Shown: positions 34,763 through 46,836, counted from the stretch's first letter. The stretch: DNA of 64,000 bases from Acorus gramineus (GCA_030737835.1 CM060849.1:24684855-24748854); one strand, 5' to 3'. The notes: generated by a model not told the origin, from the sequence alone. Made by a program: numbers and translations.

Positions 34763-35620
34763 GGGTCAATTTCTCAAATACCCCTACAGCCCAACCCCTG
34801 TATTTTCTATGTCTCCACCTTTTAAATTTTTTTTTTCTGTACCTCTGCAGCAAACACTTAATTTTTTTTTACCCCCTAACAGGCACTTAATTTTTTTTTT
34901 ACCTTCATCCCTTTAATTTCCCTAGCCTCACAAAATCGCAGTTTCTCCCTGTAAGTGCATGTATGTTTTCTGTAACTTGAAGAACACAAAATGTAATTTC
35001 TATAAATATTATCTGTAAATGCGCTATTATGTTATGTAAAAATCGTAACTTATTGTTATGAAGGACACACTTATTGGTATTTGATTTATTTGGGTGTTTG
35101 AGTAATTGTTGCATCTCTAATATAGTTTAAATTGCGCTTTCTTCCTAACGATGTACGCTTGCTAACTCGAATGTGTAACAATATATTCAATTTTAGCTAA
35201 AATGACATGAAGATGATCCGAGGAAATACAACATCTCGGTTCATTAGGGTAGGAAAAGAATGTCAGAATGAAAACATTCGATGAATTTAAGTGCTTTGAT
35301 GTTTGTGATAAAATATTTTCAAGTGTTATGCATTAACATATGTTTCTCTATTATTTTGCAAGTTATCATTTTTACACGACATGCATAATAATACACTTAC
35401 AGTATTATCTACAGATATTACATTTTATACTCTACAAGTTACAGAAAACATACATGCACTTATAGGAAAAAACTGCGATTTTGTGGTGCTGGGAGAATTA
35501 AAGGGAGGAGGGTAGAAAAAAAATTAATTGTTTGCTGCAGGGGTAAATTTTTTTTTTTCAAAAGGTGGGGGCACAAAAAATATTATAGTTGGGCTACAGA
35601 GGTATTTAGAAAATTGACCC
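34763..35620. mobile_element. Mutator-like non-autonomous element, 858 bp
   Basis: A 9-bp target duplication TTTTATTTT lies at 34754-34762 and 35621-35629. The ends are GGGTCAATTTCTCAAATACC and the inverted equivalent at the right, with arms pairing for 100 bp and, with gaps, about 250 bp (for example TGCATGTATGTTTTCTGTAA with TTACAGAAAACATACATGCA). Unit 1 shows the empty site near 28812 (AGTTTTAATTTTGG). Long arms and a 9-bp duplication are Mutator-like. No transposase frame. Confidence 0.88.
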
Positions 35621-35769
35621 TTTTATTTTTAGTTGAAATCAATCTAATTAAAAAAAATAAAATCAAATTTTAGATGATTAAATATTTTCCCTTAATTTCT
35701 CAGTGGTCTCGTACAAAATTTTTGGATAATCTACTAATTACATTCACACGATACCTTGAGAAAAAAAGG

Positions 35770-36741
35770 GGGTGGTATAGCTACCCCACCACTTATTCTA
35801 CCCACCCCATTTATTTAAATAAAAATCTTATATCTAACCGACCCCATGAGTTCGACATAAAAGATGTTTTCTGTTAATAAAATTGTTCGATATGAATCAT
35901 ATCGATTGGGAACTAGAAATCTTAGTCACATTTTAATTCCAATTCAACATAGATGTTTTATTTGTTTAAGGTGGTTCGACATGAATCTTGTCGATTGGAA
36001 ACTAAAAATCTTAGTCCGATCCCGTTCGACATAGACGATGTCTTATGTGTTTAAGTTGGTTTGACATAGATCATGTCAAACAAAGATAAAAAATTTCTGA
36101 TATGTGATCCGCGTAGTTACTGTTGACAAATTGATACCAGATTGACTCTTACATTGACAACTTAGATTTACTTTTATAATAAAGTGTTAAAATCTTTGGT
36201 GTAATCAAATCTTATCGAATTATAATGTTTGTGATACCATCACCAACATGTTTATCTCATGAATCTAGAAAATAAAAGTGAGAGATACAAATTGTTTGTG
36301 ATTGATATATTATAACCAATGACCACATATCACTTTGCTTGACTTTGTTCATGAAAGTTAATGATTCGTCCAATACATTCGAGCCCTCCAATATTTTTGT
36401 CGGTTGACGTCACCACAAAAAATAATCGCATGCACCTAAATGAATATAGGTTATCATATACATGCGTATTAAAGTAGAGCAAAAAATTATTATATCATAC
36501 GTAAATTATCATTCCCGATCGACATAATCCATGTCGAACCACCTTAAATATAGAAGACATCGTTTATGTCGAATTGGAAATAAATTTTCTGTTTTCCGAT
36601 CGACATGATCCATATCAAACAATCTTAAACGCAGAAGACATCGTCTATATTGAATTCGTGGGATGGGTTAGATATGAGATAAATCAATTTTTGTATAGAG
36701 TGGATATGATGACTTGTGGGATGGCTATAAGTACTCCACCA
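35770..36741. mobile_element. Fold-back element, about 970 bp
   Basis: The left end GGGGTGGTATAGCTACCCCA and the right end TGGGATGGCTATAAGTACTC are inverted equivalents. Arms pair over roughly 250 bp, including CATGTCGAT-type strings (CGACATGATCCATATC and relatives) repeated on both sides. The target duplication is obscured by A-runs. Unit 1 lacks it at the corresponding place. Confidence 0.7.
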
Positions 36742-37829
36742 AAAATAAATAAATGGATACACTCAATTTGTCTTGCAATCTACAGTGGGAGCCCCCTGAG
36801 TTCGAGTGGGCTGCCCCCACTCAGTTTTTGCAAAAACCATTATAGTGGTGGAGTAGTAATAACGTTTAATCGGTTGATACATGTATTGGGTAGTTTTAGT
36901 GTTGATTAAATTTTTATATGTATATTTATAAGTACAATATTATTTTATTTTAAGTTTTCTTAGCATTTGTTTAATTTGTGGATATCTTATTTGGGTATAA
37001 TATTGTAATAACCCAACCTCTTATTCATGTTTATCATATTCTCTTACATGTTTGGATTGATGGATAACACAATGATATGTGCTATCTCATATTATTATAC
37101 ATTTGGAGTGTCCTGGACTCATGTATGTTTAAGTTATATCATAATTTGCATGTTTTGCATAATCATATTTAATTTTGTTAGTGCTCCAGATGAAGAAGTT
37201 TAAAGTTAATTTTAACATGAGATATTTAATTTTGAGTCATCTTTCATACAAAAGTGGAATTAAGTCATTTAGATTCATGCAGAAAAAGTTATGGTTGTTT
37301 TTTCAGTTATACTTTGGCAATGAGGAAAACCTGACAGCAGCATTATTTGATGTTGATCTCATATTTTGGGATAGTTAAAGAGGTTATTAGAGGTCAGTTT
37401 AAATACGGAAAGTTGTCGATAATTGTCTTAGATTTCCAGTGGATATTGAATTATATCCTATTCTATTTAGTTTACAACACGTTATCAGCACGAGAAGCTC
37501 TTTGTTAAAGAGAAAGGTTTGTATTCGGTGGGTTCTTAATGATCTATATAAAAAATATGATGTTATGTATTTTTATGTAAATCATCTACTACATACATAT
37601 GATTATTATTTTTTTCAATATGCATGGAACCGTATGCAAATTATGTGTAGAACCCGTATACATTTATCTTTTATTTTTATCTGATGTACTGCCTACATCT
37701 ATCGTTTGTCATCTTTTATTAAAATTTAAATATTATACATCTATGTGTAGAACCAGAAGTTCTCACAAATATCAATTAATTTGATATTTATATTTGATTT
37801 GAAATTCATTTTAATGTTACAATGTCATG

Positions 37830-38500
37830 TGTCCCTATAGGATCATACAAAAATTGTAATTACATGGATCCCTGAAGGACCATGTAGAAGTTATGAATAA
37901 TGTGTTCCAATTAAGACCATGTAAATTTTATTCTATCCCTGAAGGACTACAAAAATTATTACATGGATCCTTGAAGAATCATGTAAAAGATATTATTAAA
38001 AATGTCCCTGAAGGACTATGATTATATTGTATCCATGAAGGATCATACAAATTTTATTTTATTTTATCCCTGAAGGACTGTACAAAAATTATGATTATAT
38101 GAATCTTTGAAGGATCATGTAAAATTTTATTTTGTTCTATCCCTGAAGGACTATACAAAAATCATGATTGTTCGTGTCCCTGTAGGACCAAACAAAAGTT
38201 ATATGATATATTTTTTGGGTCCTTGAAGGGGAACATGTAAAATTTTATTTTGTTCTATCCCTGAAGGATTATACAAAAAATTATGATTGTTCGTGTCCCT
38301 GTAGGACCAAACAAAAGTTATATGATATATTTTTCGGGTCCTTGAAGGACCAAATAATAAAAAAAATATATCCATGTATCCCAGCAGGAACATGTAAAGT
38401 CCCTGTAGGACCAAACAAAAGTTATATGATATATTTTTCGGGTCCTTGAAGGACCAAATAATAAAAAAAAAGGATCCATGTATCCCAGCAGGAATGGCAT
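37830..38500 (+). repeat. Tandem 'TCCCTGAAGGACC' array inside the copia element
   Basis: More than 15 copies of a TCC(C/T)TGAAGGA(C/T) core, spaced 30-50 bp. At 38170-38470 a larger unit of about 100 bp (TCCCTGTAGGACCAAACAAA ... CCCAGCAGGAA) is repeated. It lies between the leader and pol. The same phrase family (CCTGAAG) appears in pol at 39690-39730. Confidence 0.7.
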
Positions 38501-38715
38501 AGCATCATTACCCGAAGTAAATGCATTTTATTTTATGTTCGCTATGGGAGTTGTGGTCATGAATGATGAGATCATGATTTATATAGTTGAGAAAGCACAA
38601 CAATCATAAAATTTGTCTCGGATATCCATGGTACACGCATTGAACTATTCATTTGGGCATATACTAAAGAACTAGAAGATTCTTTTGCTCGATGATAGTT
38701 TTTACCGCATGATTT

Positions 38716-39330
38716 GTGGATTTTCATTTTAATGAGACGATATTCCAGCCGTTAGGGGGAGGGAAGAACGTATCTGAAGTACGATCTGTTCCTAAAGAGC
38801 AACGAGAATTATCGTGGAATACATCCACTTTGTCTTATCTAGACTCACGTACCGCTCAACGTGAAAATCAAATTCCTAATGCACGCCAGATGCGCTCCAG
38901 AAGTAGAGATCAAATGAAAAATCATGCTCTAATAATGCTCTAAAAGAACTTATACATAATGCTTCAGAAGAGATTATGAACAATAGATCCACTTTCTCTA
39001 AAAACTCTAGAAGAGTATAATGTCCCTGAAGAGAAACAAGTCTGAGAAGTGACTACACAAACTCTTGAAGAGGAAAAAGGTACCTAATAATATTAAGATC
39101 TCTATATTTTATATGCATATAAGAGAAATGTGGAATCGCAAATAAATGATCATCGATGACATATTTATCATACAAAGTAGATTCTCATTCTATTATAAGA
39201 TATCTTGAACCATTGACAGTTGATGTTTTTACCGCTCGATTTGCGGATTGTCATTTTGATGAGACAATATTCCCGTCGTTAGGGGGAGAAAATCCGTCGC
39301 CAGAAGAACGACGTGAACTTACATGACAAA
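38716..39330 (+). pseudogene. Repeated copia pol spacer fragment
   Basis: The segment around 38700-38770 (FHFNETIFQPLGGG) is a diverged copy of that around 39240-39300 (CHFDETIFPSLGGE), which in copia elements lies between integrase and reverse transcriptase. The duplication and intervening stops show internal rearrangement. Confidence 0.6.
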
Positions 39331-39338
39331 CTCCATCT

Positions 39339-41515
39339 TTGTCTCATCTTGATCCTCGCACTAATCAATGTGAAACTGAAGTGCAAAGAATCACCCATCT
39401 TCAAAGAATTGCGCATCAATTGCCAGATGCATTCAATGATGCAGCAAAAGTGATGAAATCACATATTCCAGCTGCTAATACTCCAGCTCGAATTAATGTT
39501 CCAATAGGAAAAACTGCTAATATGCCGGCTAATGAATCAACAAAAACACGCCTGAAGCGTGGAAGACCTATAGGCTCAATAGATTCAGCTCCCCGAAGGA
39601 GAAAAACAATGAAGAATGATTCTCTAGAAGAGTATGAAACACTTGAAAGACCCACAATAATAACTCCTACAGAGGAAGAAGTCCCTGAAGTGACACAAGT
39701 CCCTGAAGAGACTGACGTCCCTGAAGTGACGCCCGTGCATGAAGAACAAGTACATGGAAATGAAGAAATTTCCATAAATTATGCAAATTCACAAATATTG
39801 TGGGATCGAAAGCAAGTGCTTGTTGATGATATATTCTCATTTGCAGTAGCTACAGAAATCATTTCAGATAATGATTTAGAACCACGTTCAGTGGATGAAT
39901 GCAGACGAAAAAAATTGTTGGCCACAATGGAAAGCTGCTATTCAAACAGAATTGGATTCACTTGCAAAACACCAAGTATTTGGACCAGTAATCCTAACCC
40001 CTGAAGGTGTTAAACCAGTAAGATGTAAATGGGTGTTTGCAAGAAAACGAAATGAAAGAAACGAGATTGTTAGATACAAAGCTCGTCTTGTGGCACAAGG
40101 TTTCCTGCAGGGACCTGGGATTTCCTGCAGAGACCTGGGATAGATTTTGAAGAGACATATTCTCCTGTGATGGACACAATCACATTTCGGTATTTAATTA
40201 GTCTTGTAGTCTCAGAAGGACTTGACATGCAGCTAATGGATGTGGTTACTGCATATTTATATGGAAAATTAGATACCGACATTTATATGAAAGTTCCTGA
40301 AGGACTAAAATTGCCTGAAGCAAAACCACGAAACATGTACTCAATCAAGCTAAGACGATCCTTGTATGGGTTAAAGCAATCTGGACGAATGTGGTATAAC
40401 CGTCTTAGTGAGTACTTAATAAAAGAAGGATATGTCAATGATCCAATATGCCCCTGTATATTTATTAAGAAAACGGAACTCGGATTTACCATTATTGCAG
40501 TATATGTTGATGATATTAATCTAATTGGGACTCCTGAAGAGCTCGAAAAGGCTTCCAAATATCTGAAAAAGGAGTTTGAAATGAAAGATCTTGGAAAAAC
40601 AAGATATTGTCTCGGCTTGCAAATTGAGCAAAGTTCAAATGGGATACTTGTTCATCAAACAACATATGTTGAAAAAAAATCCTGAAGCGTTTTAATATGG
40701 ACAAATGTCATCCATTAAGTACTCCAATGGTAGTAAGGTTACTTGACCCAAAGAAGGACCCTTTTCGTCCAAAAGAAGATACTGAAAATCTTCTTGGTCC
40801 TGAAGTACCATATCTTAGTGCAATTGGTGCCTTATTATATTTGACCCAATGCACTAGACCTGACATTGCATTTTCAGTTAATTTATTGGCCAGATTTAGC
40901 TCTGCACCAACTCGAAGGCATTGGAATGGTGTGAAGCACATTTTTCGTTATCTTCGTGGAACGTCAGACATGAGTCTATTCTATGCAAAGGATTCCAATA
41001 ATGGTGCACAACTAAAGGGTTATGCAGATTCAGGATATCTTTCAGATCCTCACAAGGCTCGCTCACAAACAGGCTATGTATTCACTTGCGGTGGCACAGC
41101 AATCTCTTGGCGATCTACGAAACAGACTTTGGTCGCCACGTCTTCTAACCACTCTGAGATTCTTGCACTCCACGAAGCAAGCCGGGAATGCGTGTGGATA
41201 AGGTCTTTGGTTCATCATATTCGTACTGCATGCGGACTATCTCTCATTACAGATGTTCCAACAACTATATATGAAGACAATGCAGCATGCGTTGCTCAAA
41301 TCAAAGGGGGATATATCAAGGGTGATAGAACAAAGCATATTTCTCCAAAATTCTTTTACACTCATGAGCTCCAGCAGAGACATGAAATTGATGTTCAACA
41401 AATTCAGTCAAAGGACAATCTTGCAGATTTGTTTACTAAAGCTTTGTCGACATCAACATTCAAGAAGCTGGTGTATGAAATTGGGATGCGACGAGTTTGC
41501 GACCAAAATTCTTGA
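39339..41515 (+). pseudogene. Copia pol remnant: reverse transcriptase and RNase H
   Basis: Frame 39339-40004 covers the linker and RT start. RT continues through KCKWVFARK-type CKWVFARK, VVTAYLYGKLDTDIYMKVPEG, RSLYGLKQSGRMWY and the catalytic YVDD at about 40502. RNase H lies at 40697-41515 (YADSGYLSDPHKARSQTGYV, EDNAACVAQIKGG, KHISPKFF). It is broken by a frameshift near 39900, a 20-bp tandem duplication at 40101-40140 and a frameshift near 40680. Not functional as one protein. Confidence 0.85.
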
Positions 41516-41765
41516 AATCTTGTACTTATGAGGGGGAGTAATTTTGATGACATTTTGCGAACTGTACTCTTTTTCCTTCGCCTAGGTTTTGTCCCATTGG
41601 GTTTTCCTGGCAAGGTTTTAATGAGGCAGTGTCAAACGCATACACTATTATACGATTAAGTTACATTGTACTCTTTTTCCTTCGCTTTGGTTTTTTCCCA
41701 TTGGGTTTTCCAAGCAAGGTTTTAATGAGGCAATTTTCTTAGCGTGGTGGTCATCCAAGGGGGAG

Positions 41766-42282
41766 TGTTGTGAATATGGTGGTGGATAACCACCACTTCT
41801 CTAACCCATAACCTCCCCCCCTCTTCACCCCCCCAACCCCCTCATTCAACAATTACATAATTATGGAGCCATAGAGGAAGTTATTGCTGTTGTATTGAGG
41901 GCTATCACGAAATCTTTTAGTCAGGGGCAACATGTTCTTTTCGCCCCCATTAACACCTGCCAAAAATCACATTTGTTGGAAACAGAGATTGTTTTTTGCT
42001 TGGCTGATATTTTCTATTATTTAGATAAATTTATATATTGTGTTTGTCTCACCGGACTTCCTCTTCCCTTCACACACTCTTTCATATTGTTTACAAATGA
42101 GATTCATATATAGATTATCATATTTTGACTTTATGAGTAGTTGTAGGTGCATGTCATTTCTAGAGTCCTCTTTCCTATTTAATAAAAAATAAATCTAATT
42201 TTTAAAAATATAAATATGATTATCAGTTATATATAGAAGAAAAAAAAGTTAAAAATTGTATTTAAAAGTCTCCCCTGCTGAA
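41766..42282. other. Sequence right of the copia element, origin unclear
   Basis: Begins TGTTGTGAATATGGTGGTGG directly after a polypurine tract, as a 3' LTR would, and contains a C-rich stretch at 41812-41845. It does not match the 37004-37479 LTR candidate. Unit 2 homology resumes at 42283. Confidence 0.35.
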
Positions 42283-42428
42283 GTATGATTGGAAAAAACA
42301 TGGTAAGCGACTTTTTATTAAAATTCAATTAATTAAAAAATAAATAACACCGTAGACAACTCAAAACCTGGAATAAAAAAACAGAGACTAAAACATTGGT
42401 CAATCTTATCTAATTAATACATAGAATT

Positions 42429-43969
42429 TCAGTCCCAGGTGGTGAACAAGTCCCAGTCAATATCAACATTGTCCTCCATAAACTCCAAATCAATAGTGGC
42501 CGTGGCCCTGTCACCGGAGGACGACGAAGAATTCTCCGGTGAAATCGTAAAATTCATCTGTCTAGAGACAGTATCATCACCGCCGCCCGTGGACATAGGC
42601 AAATTACATATGCTTGAAGAGGTCAATGGCGCGCCCTGCGCCACAAACCTTGGACGCCTATCGAACGATCGAGAGCGCGATTTCACGTACACCCGACACA
42701 GGCTGAACTCGGTTCGGAACTGTAGACCACATTAACGAATGATCAGCGCATCATTAAATTTAAAAGTGCTCTTCAATTTTTGAGGAGAGAGGAAAATAGA
42801 GAAAAGACTAAATTACCCTTACATAATGTCTTTTTCATTTTAGGGAAATATCTAAATAACCCCTTATAAGCTGGCTGAAATCCATATAACTCTCTGATTT
42901 TTTCTAAAGTCCATAACCCCCTGAAAACACCTATGTAATCCTTGTATATCTGTGAGTTAAAACTTCCATTGACATATGAAAAATATTATGTGAATATTTC
43001 GTTTGATTAACCCTGACTGAAAAAACAGTATACAAAAAAAAAAAAAAAACTAACACAATTTGTTAAAAATGCAAAAAATTTTCTGTACATGACGATTTTC
43101 CACTCCAAATAGATTATAAAACCCTATTTGAAGGGGTAAAATCGTCATTTACAGATAATTTTTTCACATTTTTAACACATTGTAGATGATTATTGTATAC
43201 TATATTTTCAACCAAAGTTAACCAGACACAATATTCGCAGAATAATCCTAATCTGTCAACGAAAATTTAACTCAAAGAGCTATTTAGATTTACATAAATG
43301 TTTTCAAGGGGTTGTATGGACTTTAAGAAAAATCAGGGAGTGATATCTATTTCTAGAAGTTTAATGGGGGGTTATTTGGATTTTCCCCTTCTTTTTAAAG
43401 TATAGAGATAATAATGTGACTAGTGAGTGAGTTGTACCTGGGTGGTGGTGGCCGGAGTGGCAATCTCCTCTTCGAGGGCACGATACTCGTTCATCTTCCA
43501 CTTGGTCTTCCTTCCGGTAGGGGCCCTCCCCTCGTAGAAGACCATGGTCTTCTTGCACCCGATGACCCTATTACTGCTTGACCTCACCCAGCTCGGTGAG
43601 CCGGTGGCCTTCCAATATCCGGACGGAGTGGTCCGGCTCGGCCGGCCGCCCTGGGCCTCCCTCTCCTGCATGGGGCTAAAGAAGAACCATTGCTCGGGGT
43701 CCCTCTGATTGTGCACCCCTGCAATGTCTGGCATCACAGGGTTTGTAAGTGATTCTGTGCATAAGTTTTTTTTTTTTTAAAGGTAAACTAATGTCATTGA
43801 GAGAGTACTGACTTGGCAGGTGTTGGGGGTCCACGGCATAGATGTTGGCGACGGGGATGATGCGCTCTATCTCCTCCCTCCGGTGGTGGTTCAGCTTGTG
43901 CCTAAGGTAGAATGTGACAAGCTCCTCCTCCGTTGGGAAGAACCGGTATCCGGGCGAAAGCTCTATCAT
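42429..43969 (-). CDS. NAC transcription factor, copy 2 (NAC090/NAC061-like)
   Basis: Exons on the - strand: 43969-43813, 43727-43438, 42719-42429; 738 nt, 245 aa, one open frame with GT-AG junctions. About nine in ten residues match copy 1 by eye. All five NAC blocks are present: [41 protein letters not shown]...[36 protein letters not shown]. The C-terminus is again acidic ([16 protein letters not shown]) but lost one residue before DLF and gained one Ser. Intron 1 is 85 bp as in copy 1. Intron 2 is 718 bp instead of 162 because of an inserted MITE. The ATG used here is one codon upstream of the copy 1 start. Function as for copy 1, inferred from family. Confidence 0.9.
42842..43390. mobile_element. 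Fold-back MITE inside NAC copy 2 intron 2
   Basis: The left end GGGAAATATCTAAATAACCCC is the inverted counterpart of the right end GGGGTTATTTGGATTTTCCC. Arms pair over about 120 bp (TAAAGTCCATAACCCCCTGA with GGGGTTGTATGGACTTTA). It is about 550 bp, absent from intron 2 of copy 1, so it entered after the duplication. It is non-coding and belongs to the same family as 28962-29433. Confidence 0.8.
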
Positions 43970-44093
43970 GATCTCTTCTTTTTCTTCTTCTATGGCTTTA
44001 GTTAGCTAGGAAGATCTTGCAAAACCAATGGAATCACCCTTCTGACTAATCTATCAGTTTTTGAGTCTTTGAGAGTATAGAAGTTTGGTTGGT

Positions 44094-44125
44094 GGGATAC
44101 ATATAGCAATTGAGAGAGAGAGAGT
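44094..44125 (-). promoter_or_regulatory. Degenerate TATA box and short GA repeat upstream of NAC copy 2
   Basis: The position matching the copy 1 TATA box reads GCTATATGTATCCC on the - strand, with one change inside the core. The adjacent GA repeat is about half the length of that in copy 1. Sequence further upstream, such as GGAAAGTGACC and TGGACTCGTTGAATGG, is conserved between copies. Confidence 0.5.
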
Positions 44126-44446
44126 GGGCCATGATGCTTTGGAAAAATAAAGGGTGATTCAGTGTGGAAAAAACAGAGGTTAGGAGTGCCAGCTGGTTGG
44201 GGGAAAAATGAATTAGAGGAACCATTCAACGAGTCCAAAATCCATGGACTCATGTGCCGGTCACTTTCCAGTTTTGTTTGTTGAGGCACAATCATACCAC
44301 TCTTTCATGTCTCAATGGATTCGCAGGATGGATGAGAATTCCTATTTACATCAATAAGAGAATATGTGACAAAAAAATCTTCAATTTGATTGAGATTTAT
44401 GTGAAAATTGAATTGTGTTATCTATGCGTCGCATTTTCATTGGGTT

Positions 44447-44938
44447 CAGGGCCCGTCCTGAAAATTTTATTATTTTCAATGGGCCTAGGCTAATTTTTAA
44501 AATGGGGCTCCATATATATTAAACAAAATCTAATTTATTTAATCTTATACATCATTTTATTTTAAACCATGAACAAATTATAAAATAGATACAATATTTT
44601 TAAATAATTTAAAAGCCTATAAGCAACAAAATAAATTAAATTTTAATGAAATGAAAAAGTTATAAAATCATAAAAATACTTAACACTATTTATTTTAAAC
44701 AACAAGAGGGATTAGGGAGGAAAAAAATATAGTGAGAAGGAGATATTATCATCGTGGTTGGAGAGATTTAAGGATGAGAGTAATTTTAGGCTTGATTTTG
44801 AAAAATATTGTGTGTTGAGATTAACTAATTAACAAGTAAAAGTAGCATATCTAACTGTTCATTTATTTAATTACATCGATCATGCGGGGTGGGGCCCCAA
44901 GCAATTGCCTTGGTGGCATTTGCTCAGGGCTGACCCTG
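44447..44938. mobile_element. hAT-like MITE upstream of NAC copy 2, 492 bp
   Basis: Terminal inverted repeats are CAGGGCCCGTCCTGA and the complement of TCAGGGCTGACCCTG. Flanks ATTGGGTT (44439-44446) and ATTTGGTT (44939-44946) form an 8-bp target duplication with one mismatch. Unit 1 has the empty site near 31470 (TTTTCATTGGTTCGCATAG). AT-rich and non-coding. Confidence 0.85.
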
Positions 44939-46139
44939 ATTTGGTTGCATAGAGATTATCAGTGTCTTCAACATAGGCCATGTTTAACAAACATGTACTT
45001 AGATGATCTGATCATATTTCAAACGCACTACTGTTTTATTCTCCAAACAAAGAATATTATTTGGTCCAAATGCTTCATGGCTATGGCTTATTAATTAAGT
45101 ATTTCATGGTCCAACATATCAATTCCCATGACCATTGGTTATTTAGGAATCAAGAACCATTTGACCAGATTCTATATAAAAAAATACTAATCATGATAAG
45201 TAATTTAACACATCAAAATTCTCTTCTTCTTAGAGATTAGACATAAAACTCTTGTATATATATAAATAGGAGTGTTAATGGTGTTGCTCATGGAATAATA
45301 ATAGACCGTTGTTACACTCAGTCTTCTTTACAGTATCAAATACAATTTTATATATCTTGTTATTCACTGTAACAAAGTATATATCTTAATGGAGTGTGTA
45401 TTAAAAGTACATATATCATTAGTTGAGGAATATGATTTAAAAAAATATCTTAAAACATGAATGGATTGGATTTGTGAATGAAAATGAGACTTGAGTGTGG
45501 CATTTTTCATAATAATAATAATGTGTTTCTAAGTGCCAGTTGCATCACCTTCAAACAACTACAATGAAGGTGTTGTGTATAGTGGGTGCAAGTGATACAT
45601 GGCGGATTTGAAGTTTTCATCTATTATGACAACCCCTTCCATGTCCCACCACAATAAGTGATCTTAACTTTATACCATCACCTTTTTTTGGGAGTATATA
45701 TGTCTTGCTAGGTACATATGAAGAATCCAAGCACCAACCAATATTCCATAATGATTAATGAGTTTTCACTTTAAATTTTTTCAACTTAGTTTACCAATGA
45801 ATGAATGTTTTGCGAACCTTTTTCTTTTTAATGAAGAAGAGAAACTCTGAACAAGTCATGGGGAGCAATTTTTTTATTTTTTTTTAAAAAAAGGCTAAAG
45901 GTGGACTGATTCAAGCCTGATTTGGCTATCAATTGAAGGACCACATTTCAAGAGGTCCCACGCGTCAAATATATTCCCTCTTCTGATATCAGTTTTTTTT
46001 TTCTTTCAAAAGATAAGGTGCACTAAGACATTCCTCCAACCGTTTTTAGATGGGATCCAGCGGGTCCTTAGTATAGGACTGACTCGTGCTAAATATCACA
46101 AAATTTCTTTATTGTGAGACGATGCGTGTGTAAGTCTCG

Positions 46140-46836
46140 CATTTAGGGTTAACGAGAACTGATCCAACACTGACTAAATCCAATCTAGTCTTTTGTTGAA
46201 GTATTCATTATCTTTGAACTTGGTATATACTGAATCAGATTAACATTACCTGTGACGATATAATAGATTGGAAAAAACATAGAAAATTAATCATCAAATT
46301 TATTTTTGAATATGTACTTCATTTTTGTGAATGTTGTACTTAAGCCAAATAGTCATATAATTTCTCTGCTAAATCTGGGCGAACAAGAACTAATGAGATC
46401 CAATATGCTGATTAGATGCTATCTCGGTCTTTTATTGGAGTACTCACTTTATTTGAACTCAGTATATACTAGATCATGCTAGTATAACCTATCATATAGT
46501 AGATTGGAAAAGCACAGAAAAGTATTCATTCAATTTATTTTGAATAAATATTTCATTTTTTTTTTTGTAAATGTTATACTTCATTAGATAAATGTACATG
46601 AGAATATCAACATGTCATATCACTATGGACCGATGGATGACACATGTTAGACTACTCTTTTATTGTATCAAATATGTTCTTAGATTTGATTTTAAGTAAA
46701 TAAAAAAGGTGTTTGGTTTAAACATACTAATAAAGTGTTTTTTTTTAATTTATTGGTGCTAATAGCGTGTTTTAAGTGAATAAGATAGGTAATTTGATTT
46801 TATTAGATTATATGTGTTATCTCATGATGTGTGTGG
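46140..46836. other. Intergenic, diverged tandem repeat
   Basis: Two diverged copies, about 46140-46340 and 46370-46580, share AACGAGAACTGATCCAA / GAACAAGAACTAATGAGATC, CTTGGTATATACTGAATCAG and GATTGGAAAA(A/G)CA(T/C)AGAAAA. No coding signal. GTTTAAACATACTAATAAAG at 46720 recurs at 50380 beyond the copia element. Confidence 0.5.

Larger units (their letters stand above)
37004..41765 (+). mobile_element. Decayed Ty1/copia retrotransposon between the NAC copies
   Basis: A candidate 5' LTR runs from 37004 (TGTAATAACCC) to about 37479 (TTTACAACA), followed by GTTATCAGCACGAG, the primer-binding-type sequence seen after many plant copia LTRs. The middle (37830-38500) is a tandem array. Pol reverse transcriptase and RNase H remain at 39.2-41.5 kb. 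Gag, protease and most of integrase are missing. A polypurine tract GAGGGGGAG occurs near 41529, another GGGGGAG at 41759-41765. No copy of the 5' LTR is seen after it, so the right end is lost or rearranged. Confidence 0.75.
34630..46140. repeat. Tandem segmental duplication, unit 2
   Basis: Second copy of unit 1, expanded to about 11.5 kb by insertions at 34763-35620, 35770-36741, about 37004-41900, 42842-43390 and 44447-44938. It carries NAC copy 2. The right end of homology is near 46140, where ACATTCCTCCA...GGACTGACTCGTG corresponds to 34043-34105. Confidence 0.75.

Noticed and set aside
34763-36741. CRISPR-like or phage-like repeats
   Set aside because: Repeats here are inverted arms of plant DNA transposons. 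The window is clearly plant nuclear DNA.
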